Shown here one piece after another: positions 1 through 4,841 of a DNA stretch of 5,523 bases. Made by a program: the position numbers and the translations under genes. Positions within the stretch are counted from its first letter, which is position 1. Each line of letters starts with the position of its first letter. Source of the DNA: Thermoproteota archaeon (GTDB lineage: Archaea; Thermoproteota; EX4484-205; JAAOZP01); NCBI GenBank assembly GCA_026414125.1, contig JAOAJQ010000089.1:1-5523 (forward strand), written 5' to 3'. The notes below the pieces were generated by a model, which saw only the letters and a list, made by a program, of their open reading frames with translations, was not told the origin of the DNA and did no database searches.

Positions 1-53
1 CATTCACGGAGAATCCTTTCCGCGGTTTTCATCTCGTCTGTAAACGTGACCAT
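1..53 (-). CDS. 5' fragment of an unidentified protein, cut by the left edge
   Basis: Seventeen codons can be read from an ATG at 53-51: MVTFTDEMKTAERILRE. The frame then leaves the window. A TATA-like box lies about 35 bases upstream (84-93), the same spacing seen for other genes here, so a start with a very short leader is plausible. There is no strong ribosome-binding site; GTCAGG directly precedes the ATG. The frame stays open upstream of the ATG to about base 115 but has no ATG, GTG or TTG there. The visible residues are charged and would suit an amphipathic helix, but nothing identifies a family. It could also be a chance open frame. Confidence 0.45.
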   Translation of the reverse strand, partial: MVTFTDEMKTAERILRE

Positions 54-83
54 CCTGACTTCTTGAATTGACCAATAATGATG

Positions 84-93
84 CTTAAATAAG
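84..93 (-). promoter_or_regulatory. TATA-like box for the left-edge gene
   Basis: The minus strand reads CTTATTTAAG here, an AT-rich box centred about 35 bases before the ATG at 53. Transcription would start near base 62, giving a leader of roughly ten bases. The call depends on pattern and position only. Confidence 0.4.
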
Positions 94-133
94 TTTTGCC
101 TAGATAACCGTAATCACAATGGGTGCATTTTTT

Positions 134-142
134 CAAAAAGTA
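134..142 (-). terminator. possible T-tract terminator after the winged-helix gene
   Basis: On the minus strand, about 20 bases past the TAA of the winged-helix gene, the sequence reads TACTTTTTG, with a shorter T run (CTCTTTTG) just before it. Archaeal intrinsic termination mostly uses T tracts without a stable hairpin, so this is a reasonable but weak candidate for the end of the 1701-161 transcript. Confidence 0.3.
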
Positions 143-160
143 GAATGGCTAACAAAAGAG

Positions 161-421
161 TTATTCAAGGAAGATTGCAAGCTTGTCGAAAGCGTCTAGA
201 AACTCCATTCCCCTAGCCGTTAAGACGAACATTCTCGGATCATCCGTCCTTTTAGCTATCAATCCGTAAGACACCAGTTCTCCAACGAGCTTCTTAACTC
301 TGTCGAGAGGCATGTTTGCCCCATATGAAAGTCTTGTTATACCACAACCCTCTCCGTGAACTTTCAGAGTCCGGAGGATGTCTGCATACAGTTGGAGCCT
401 ATGCCTCTTAGTCTTACCCAT
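161..421 (-). CDS. small winged-helix DNA-binding protein (HTH_45 / ArnR1-like type)
   Basis: This 86-residue protein is a single winged helix-turn-helix domain, probably a DNA-binding transcription regulator in the cytoplasm. Helix 1 is at about 8-22. The turn-and-recognition part spans about 28-53 (ITRLSYGANMPLDRVKKLV, then GELVSYGL), followed by a short wing (IAKRTDDPRMFVLTARG, 55-71) and a final helix (72-86). The order 'T.L.YGANM....VK.LV..L...GLI', then '.FVLT.RG.EFL', is the usual pattern of archaeal HTH_45 proteins. ATG at 421 is favoured because GGTGGAGG (425-432) sits just upstream, with GGTGG six bases from the ATG. The gene follows the two solenoid genes after 49 bases and could share their transcript, but a TATA-like box at 449-460 suggests an extra promoter. 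There is no ligand domain, and its target is unknown. Confidence 0.85.
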   Translation of the reverse strand: MGKTKRHRLQLYADILRTLKVHGEGCGITRLSYGANMPLDRVKKLVGELVSYGLIAKRTDDPRMFVLTARGMEFLDAFDKLAIFLE

Positions 422-424
422 TAG

Positions 425-432
425 CCTCCACC
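425..432 (-). promoter_or_regulatory. ribosome-binding site of the winged-helix gene
   Basis: The minus strand reads GGTGGAGG. The GGTGG part lies six bases before ATG 421, the same spacing as in the second solenoid gene, and fixes this start. Confidence 0.6.
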
Positions 433-448
433 TTTATCCCCGCCGCAC

Positions 449-460
449 TATAAAAATTTA
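449..460 (-). promoter_or_regulatory. TATA-like box in the gap before the winged-helix gene
   Basis: The minus strand reads TAAATTTTTATA, a good archaeal TATA-like element, inside the 49-base gap after the second solenoid gene. Its centre is about 34 bases before ATG 421. Transcription from it would start close to the ribosome-binding site, so the transcript would have almost no leader. Confidence 0.45.
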
Positions 461-470
461 AGAAAGACCT

Positions 471-1073
471 CTAAATGGGAGGCTCAGGCAGCTTCTCTAC
501 TTTCTTGGACTCTGAATACATTTCAACGTTTTCTTCAAACTCTAGCTTATCTACGTATAGAAGCTCACCGGCGACTCTACAGCCCCGTTTCAAATACGCC
601 TCTCTCGCGTAAACGTTACGAGCTGAAGAGTTTTCCCCCAGCTCAAGCCAGTTAGCATATATGTCCTCAACGCTCGCTCCCCGACCTATTTTCACATTTT
701 CAGCGACAATCGGGCCTACGACCTCCCCGTGTCTTCCTATTTTGAACGTTTTAGCCTTTAAGCCCCTTTTTGTCTCAATCCTTCCACCAACTTCAATACT
801 ATCTGCGAAACAGACATCGGCCTCTAAATCGCCACCTACCTTTACCACCCCGGCTTTTAACTCTCCACCTATCTTCGCTACTCCACCTACTTCTAACATA
901 GCTTCTATCGAAGCATTCTCGTCCACTTTCAACCTTCCTCCAATTACCACATCTTTTGCTTTCACAGAGCCCTTGACAGTGGTTGTACCTCCAACTCTGA
1001 TCGTATCAACCTCTATGCTACCATTCACATCCAAAACGCCGCCGACTGAAATACGTGCTTTCATTATTTCCAT
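471..1073 (-). CDS. bactofilin-like (polymer-forming) beta-solenoid protein, second of a pair
   Basis: This 200-residue protein is almost wholly a repeat-built right-handed beta-helix of the bactofilin/polymer-forming type. Hydrophobic-V/I-G-G corners recur every 16-18 residues: VGG at 10, VGG at 27, IGG at 44, VGG at 62, VGG at 79 and VGG at 95. They continue as IGR at 112 and 129 and LGE at 145, about ten turns in all. A short charged, proline-containing tail follows (about 181-200, ending EKLPEPPI). There is no signal peptide or membrane segment, so a cytoplasmic scaffold or filament is the likely role. ATG 1073 is chosen over the internal ATG at 1064 because GGTGGTGG (1080-1087) stands six bases upstream. 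It begins one base after the stop of the first solenoid gene, so the two are almost certainly co-translated. Known bactofilins usually have about 100-130 residues in the core, so this one is long. Family assignment rests on repeat pattern alone. Confidence 0.85.
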   Translation of the reverse strand: MEIMKARISVGGVLDVNGSIEVDTIRVGGTTTVKGSVKAKDVVIGGRLKVDENASIEAMLEVGGVAKIGGELKAGVVKVGGDLEADVCFADSIEVGGRIETKRGLKAKTFKIGRHGEVVGPIVAENVKIGRGASVEDIYANWLELGENSSARNVYAREAYLKRGCRVAGELLYVDKLEFEENVEMYSESKKVEKLPEPPI

Positions 1074-1074
1074 C

Positions 1075-1701
1075 TTATTCCACCACCTTCAACTTTGCAA
1101 CGCCTCCAACACTCAGTTTCTCGAAAACCAGCTTTCCCGTCGATTCAAAAACACCTCCAACGCTTATATTCGTTATTTTCCCTCCATTAATTTTTGCTGT
1201 GCCTCCCACGTCAAGCCTCTCAAGCTCAGTTAAGCCTTCAACAGTTAATGTGCCTCCTACGCTAAACCTAGTCCCTTTAACATTTCCCCGGACAGATGCT
1301 TCTCCGCCTATGCTTATGCTTTCAGCATCCACATCCCCTTCTGATTCCAAAACCCCTCCGACACTAATATCCAGACATTTTAAACCCTTACCCACTCTAA
1401 CTATTTTTCCAACATCCACATCCTCAGCTTCAAGCCTCCCACTCACCGTTAGTTCTCCATCCTCAAGGCTAATAAATTTCTCCACGATAAGATCACCATG
1501 GACGTTGATCCTCCCCCGGTTTTCAAGGCTGAGGCTCTTAGCATGCAGGCTGGAAAGAATATTACAGTCTCCTTCGAACTCTACATCTCCCTTCACGACA
1601 ATTATTTCACCGGTTTTCGCCTTGATTGTTGAATTTCTCCCGATGAAGAGGTCTTCCTCTACAACGTCTATTTCCACCGTTTTCCTCGGCTCAACCCTCA
1701 T
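1075..1701 (-). CDS. bactofilin-like (polymer-forming) beta-solenoid protein, first of a pair
   Basis: This 208-residue protein is another repetitive beta-solenoid. The second half is very regular: VGG or IGG corners at residues 114, 131, 148, 165, 181 and 198, a period of 17 with one of 16. Residues 1-110 show the same alternation of short hydrophobic strands and G/N/D turns (IG at 20, VKG at 36, VHG at 67, VSG at 86, VGK at 97 and 103) but without the full VGG motif. The chain ends about ten residues after its last corner, with no tail. No signal peptide or transmembrane segment is seen, so it should be cytoplasmic. The first gene of its cluster, it has a TATA-like box about 40 bases upstream and only a weak ribosome-binding site (GGCGAG, seven bases before the ATG), consistent with a very short leader. 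It probably forms a filament or scaffold with the next protein; that is inference. Confidence 0.85.
   Translation of the reverse strand: MRVEPRKTVEIDVVEEDLFIGRNSTIKAKTGEIIVVKGDVEFEGDCNILSSLHAKSLSLENRGRINVHGDLIVEKFISLEDGELTVSGRLEAEDVDVGKIVRVGKGLKCLDISVGGVLESEGDVDAESISIGGEASVRGNVKGTRFSVGGTLTVEGLTELERLDVGGTAKINGGKITNISVGGVFESTGKLVFEKLSVGGVAKLKVVE
1080..1087 (-). promoter_or_regulatory. ribosome-binding site of the second solenoid gene
   Basis: The minus strand reads GGTGGTGG inside the last codons of the first solenoid gene, six bases before ATG 1073. It supports that start over the internal ATG at 1064 and supports two separate proteins rather than one broken gene. Confidence 0.6.
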
Positions 1702-1736
1702 TTTTTTAACTCGCCGAGTTTGAAGAGCATTTAAAG

Positions 1737-1746
1737 TATTTAAAAG
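1737..1746 (-). promoter_or_regulatory. TATA-like box for the solenoid cluster
   Basis: The minus strand reads CTTTTAAATA, centred about 40 bases before ATG 1701. The predicted transcript start is near base 1715, giving a leader of about 14 bases. A second AT-rich stretch (CTTTAAATG) follows immediately, so the exact box is uncertain. Confidence 0.5.
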
Positions 1747-1827
1747 TGGCTCTCAAAACGTGATTTCGGAAAGTCCTTTCTTAAGGTTAATGCCTGTCTT
1801 TTTCAACAAGCTTTGACCATTGCCTCG

Positions 1828-1893
1828 GGCTGTAAAGCAGCCAGGAGCACGTGCTATACCTTGTTCGGGGAAAAATGTAGTGTGTACTCCTGG
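1828..1893. other. inverted repeats in the divergent intergenic region
   Basis: Three nested or adjacent dyads lie here. GGCTG (1828-1832) pairs with CAGCC (1838-1842) across a five-base loop. CCAGGAG (1841-1847) matches CTCCTGG (1887-1893) perfectly across 39 bases. AGCACGTGCT (1846-1855) is a perfect ten-base palindrome. The 275-base gap between the two divergent genes otherwise holds only the two promoters, and I see no convincing gene in it. The dyads could be protein-binding sites for a dimeric regulator, a structured RNA, or chance. The first two share bases 1841-1842, so they cannot both form fully at once. Confidence 0.35.
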
Positions 1894-1931
1894 AAGTAGC
1901 ATCATGTCAGTTCTGGAGAAGGCGACTAAAC

Positions 1932-1944
1932 AAAAATTATATAT
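1932..1944 (+). promoter_or_regulatory. TATA-like box for the transporter gene
   Basis: The plus strand reads AAAAATTATATAT with an A-rich stretch ahead of it, a good archaeal TATA/BRE-like element. Its core (1937-1944) is centred about 37 bases before the TTG at 1977. The predicted transcript start is near base 1966. Confidence 0.6.
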
Positions 1945-1976
1945 GTCGAGCAGCTAGTTAAAAGAATGCATCCCAA

Positions 1977-3284
1977 TTGTTAACTAGGGGAGGGAAACTG
2001 ATATACGCGATGGGGCGGCTCGGCTCCTCCATTCTCTTGTCTCTTATAGATCTTGCGACATTCTGGTTCTACTGGGATTTTCTGAAGCTGAGTGGTTTTT
2101 TAACCGGCGTAGCATTCGCCATCGGGAAACTTGTCATAGCCTTCTTCGGCTGGTACTTCGGCTATCTAAGTGACATAACCAAATCAAAGAGATGGGGGAG
2201 ACGCAGACAGTATGTTTTAGTGGGCAGCTTACTTCTTGCATTTTCAACCGTCATGATATTCATACCAAACTACTTTATATCTGTTTCCAACGAAACACAG
2301 TTATTCATATACGCTACTTTTTTTCTTGGCCTCGCGAACATGAGCTATGGGCTTCTAAGTACCCCCTATATGGCGTGGCTTGCAGAAATCGTTAGCCCGG
2401 AAGAACGAGTAATGGTTTCAGCATACCAGAATATTTTCGGCATGATGGCACAGGTCATTGGAATACCGGTTGGCTTCCTACTTCCTTCCCTTCTGAAAGC
2501 CGGCTCCTTTTCCTATCTGGGAGTGTTACTAGGTCTGGCTGCTTTAGAGGTGGCATTATACATGCCAGCTGTCTTCACGATAAAGGAGGAGGAGAAACAG
2601 ATTCCGAAGCCGAATGTCCTGAGAGAGCTATCCATACTTTGGGGTAACAGGAACTACAGGGCTTGGCTTGCCCTTCAAGGAGCCATGTCGATTCCAACAG
2701 CAGTCCTAGCAAGCCTAGTTATAAGCTATTTGCAGAGGGTTCTAGGCCTAGGGGATGTTGAGTACATGATGGCAGGAGGCCTAATGCTCCTTCTAACCGT
2801 AGTGCTTTTCTTCGTGTGGGCAAGGATAGCGAGGAAAACTGGGAAGAAAAAGCCGCTAGTAGCGTCTCTCATGATCCTTGTTATATTTCTGCCTCTCACA
2901 CTAGTCTTCGGCCAGTCAGCTCTAGACCCTCTTCCTCGCGTGGTTCAAGCAGTCCTGTTTGTCTCATTCGTCGGAGCAGGAATCTCAGGCTGGTATCTGT
3001 TGCCAAACCCGGTTACAGCAGACATGGCGCAGGAAGATGAGATCATGAAGAGAGAGGCTCGCGCAGGCAGTTATGTGGGCTTGGTCAGCGTGCCGTTAAA
3101 CATACTCCAAGCCTTGGCCCGGTATATTTCCGGCCTCCTGGCTGACTTGCCCCCTGTACCTGGTCAGGCTTACTCGATGGGGCTGCTCATATGGGGTCCA
3201 GTGGCCTCAGTAACGTTAATACCATGCCTGTTAATCTTAATAAAATACGTGGAAACAGATCCCTTAAGGAAAATCGTAAAATAA
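1977..3284 (+). CDS. MFS transporter of the GPH (MFS_2) sugar:cation symporter type
   Basis: This 435-residue integral membrane protein has about twelve hydrophobic helices, the usual size and topology for the glycoside-pentoside-hexuronide group. Supporting motifs are KLIYAMGRLGSSIL at the N terminus (7-20), the loop GYLSDITKSKRWGRRR after helix 2 (62-77), PYMAWLAEIVSPEERVMVSA (130-149), a charged central loop (203-212) and ADMAQEDEIMKREARAG (348-364). The last matches the family's conserved acidic and arginine region. The substrate cannot be told from sequence; sugars or related organic solutes with Na+ or H+ are usual for the family. The start is TTG, the only standard start codon in frame before ATG 2010. 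Starting at 2010 would remove conserved KLIYA, so TTG is preferred although it lacks a ribosome-binding site. The gene is divergent from the solenoid cluster. Confidence 0.9.
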   Translation: MLTRGGKLIYAMGRLGSSILLSLIDLATFWFYWDFLKLSGFLTGVAFAIGKLVIAFFGWYFGYLSDITKSKRWGRRRQYVLVGSLLLAFSTVMIFIPNYFISVSNETQLFIYATFFLGLANMSYGLLSTPYMAWLAEIVSPEERVMVSAYQNIFGMMAQVIGIPVGFLLPSLLKAGSFSYLGVLLGLAALEVALYMPAVFTIKEEEKQIPKPNVLRELSILWGNRNYRAWLALQGAMSIPTAVLASLVISYLQRVLGLGDVEYMMAGGLMLLLTVVLFFVWARIARKTGKKKPLVASLMILVIFLPLTLVFGQSALDPLPRVVQAVLFVSFVGAGISGWYLLPNPVTADMAQEDEIMKREARAGSYVGLVSVPLNILQALARYISGLLADLPPVPGQAYSMGLLIWGPVASVTLIPCLLILIKYVETDPLRKIVK

Positions 3285-4841
3285 TGTTTTTCTCAACCGA
3301 GAAAAATAGATGCGAGATAAAGCCGAGATAATTGGAAGTTTTCTCCACAGTAGAATTATAAGCATAAACACAGAAACCACTGCAATAGTTATCGTGCTTA
3401 TAGGTATGAATTGGTCTTTAATTGTTGGTTCACCGATTAAGGGTTCAACAGTTAAATGCTGGACATCACTGGTCGCTCCATAATAATGCTCGTTTCCTTC
3501 CCATGACGCCCTAATAAAATAGCTTCCATTAGCAATATTATTCCAAGTAAACAGGTATGAACCGTCACCACTCGTATCTATACTGGCTAAATGTTTCCAA
3601 TCCATCTCGTCAACAGAAACCCATATTGTTACTTTTGAAGAAGCATCTACTGATATTTTCCCAAATATTTGAATACTTTCTCCCGCCTTTATTTTGCTGA
3701 CAGAAATGAAGCAAGTTATGTTCGAAGAGCTTCTTCCGATGGCGTAGAGATAGGAATCCCAGCTTCCCACATATAATGTTCCGTCACGGCTTATAGCTGG
3801 GGAAGACGATATTGCCCACTTTGCCTCGTACTTCCACTTTAAGGTCCCATCTGGGTTTAAAGCATAAAGAAAATTGTCATAACTTCCAAAATACACTGCT
3901 CCATCAGGATCAACGATTGGAGATGAAGCAATTTCTGCATCAGTTTTAAACCTCCATTTTAAAACCCCATCCTGGCTTAAAGCATAGAGATAGTGGTCTC
4001 CACCAGTTAAATATATTTTTTCACAAGCTATGGTAGGAGAGGAAACAATCCAGTTTCCCGTTCTATACTTCCACTTTAAAGTCCCATCTGGGTTTAAAGC
4101 ATAAAGATAGGTGTCGCTGCATCCGAAGTATATTGTTCCGTCAGGCCCAATGGCGGGAGAGGATTCAATCCAGCCTCTAACCACGTATTTCCACTTTAAA
4201 ACTCCATCAGGGCTCAGAGCATAAAAACCTCCATCATCGTCTCCAAAGTATATTGTCCCATCAGTATCAATAGCTGGCGACGAGAAAACCCTACCGTCCG
4301 CATCATACTTCCATTTTAAAGAACCGTCAGTAGCTAAGGCATAGAGGAAACCATCTAAACACCCGAAGTAGACAGTTCCATCTGGGCTTATCGTTGGAGA
4401 AGAATATATGGAGCCGTTTGCTTGAAATTTGAATTTTAAGCTTCCATCAGCTTTCAGTGCATACAGAAACCCGTCATAACTGCCGAAAAATATTGTTTCG
4501 TCAGGACCCAAAGCAGGGGAAGACCGGATTTTACCGCCAGTCCTATACTTCCATTTCAGGCTTCCGTCAGTATTTAAAGCATAAAGATGGTTATCATCGC
4601 TGCCAAAGTATATTGTCCCATCTGCACCAATAGCGGGCGAAGACAAAATCATGCTTCCCGCCTTATACTTCCATTTCAGCCTCGCAGCAGGAGGCCCCGA
4701 ACAGGGCGAGCTTCCAGTACGTTTAAAATCACGCTTAAACATAGGCCACGGTGAATCCGAAGGACCTTCAGGGTTTGCAGAATCAGCGAAATAAACTGTT
4801 GTCAGAAGAACGGTTAGGATTATTATGATGATGTTTCTCAG
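3264..4841 (-). CDS. secreted, membrane-anchored eight-bladed PQQ-like beta-propeller with Ig-like domain
   Basis: From an in-frame CTG at 4841 this encodes 525 residues; from ATG 4742 it would be 492. The 33 extra residues hold a signal peptide (RNIIIIILTVLLTTVYF, then ADSAN) and PWP, which with the next residues makes PWPMFKRDFKRTG, the typical lead-in of these propellers. Eight blades of 40 residues (55-373; blade 6 has 39) repeat 'LKWKY...I.SSPAI..DGTIYFG..D.YLYAL..DG'. An Ig-like beta-sandwich follows (about 374-467), then a C-terminal transmembrane helix (478-499) and a basic tail. The propeller is therefore predicted outside the cell, anchored at its C terminus. The family name comes from quinoprotein folds; I see no quinone-enzyme active site, so a binding or scaffold role is more likely. 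It overlaps the preceding gene by four bases and the transporter gene by 21. Overall identity is firm, the CTG start less so. Confidence 0.93.
   Translation of the reverse strand: MRNIIIIILTVLLTTVYFADSANPEGPSDSPWPMFKRDFKRTGSSPCSGPPAARLKWKYKAGSMILSSPAIGADGTIYFGSDDNHLYALNTDGSLKWKYRTGGKIRSSPALGPDETIFFGSYDGFLYALKADGSLKFKFQANGSIYSSPTISPDGTVYFGCLDGFLYALATDGSLKWKYDADGRVFSSPAIDTDGTIYFGDDDGGFYALSPDGVLKWKYVVRGWIESSPAIGPDGTIYFGCSDTYLYALNPDGTLKWKYRTGNWIVSSPTIACEKIYLTGGDHYLYALSQDGVLKWRFKTDAEIASSPIVDPDGAVYFGSYDNFLYALNPDGTLKWKYEAKWAISSSPAISRDGTLYVGSWDSYLYAIGRSSSNITCFISVSKIKAGESIQIFGKISVDASSKVTIWVSVDEMDWKHLASIDTSGDGSYLFTWNNIANGSYFIRASWEGNEHYYGATSDVQHLTVEPLIGEPTIKDQFIPISTITIAVVSVFMLIILLWRKLPIISALSRIYFSRLRKTLFYDFP
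3287..3306. terminator. T-tract and inverted repeat at the convergent gene ends
   Basis: Two bases after the TAA of the transporter gene the plus strand reads TTTTTCTC, then AACC, then GAGAAAAA: a perfect eight-base dyad with a T run on both strands. The T tract is well placed to end the plus-strand transcript. For the minus-strand gene it lies just inside the last codons, so it would be an awkward terminator in that direction. Confidence 0.45.
3723..4679 (-). repeat. eight tandem 120-base repeats encoding propeller blades
   Basis: Eight consecutive units of 40 codons (the sixth has 39), each starting at LKW/LKF and ending in a DG-containing turn, fill this stretch. The DNA is also similar. 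The strongest case is 3829-3870 against 4066-4107, where 41 of 42 bases match. The units code for protein and are not a CRISPR or satellite array. Confidence 0.9.
4838..4841 (-). promoter_or_regulatory. CTGA stop/start overlap, proposed CTG start of the propeller gene
   Basis: On the minus strand the preceding gene ends CGC-TGA, and the propeller frame has CTG in the overlapping position (CTGA), mirroring the common ATGA overlap of coupled genes. No ATG, GTG or TTG exists in the propeller frame between the upstream in-frame TAA (4851-4853) and ATG 4742, yet a signal peptide is encoded there. GGAGGT at 4853-4858 lies 11 bases upstream, slightly far but usable. Confidence 0.55.

Noticed and set aside
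661..1723. Long open frames on the plus strand (661-1233 and 1055-1723), rich in PPT repeats
   Set aside because: They are antisense to the two solenoid genes. The PPT repeats are what the recurrent VGG codons give when read on the other strand. The minus-strand proteins have clear family patterns and ribosome-binding sites, and the plus-strand ones do not.
1890..1915. C/D-box-like pieces on the minus strand (CTGA followed by ATGATG)
   Set aside because: Only two of the four expected boxes are present and no upstream RTGATGA is found at guide distance, so a C/D small RNA is not supported.
1904..1957. A 17-codon plus-strand frame starting MSVLEKATK before the transporter gene
   Set aside because: It contains the TATA-like box of the transporter gene, lacks a ribosome-binding site and ends before the predicted transcript start.
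2192..3040. Two short open frames inside the transporter gene (2192-2395 and 2816-3040)
   Set aside because: They are in another frame of a clearly coding membrane protein, with no start signal or family pattern of their own.
3723..4679. Regular 120-base repeats considered as a CRISPR-like or satellite array
   Set aside because: The units are too long, have no unique spacers, and translate without a break into propeller blades.
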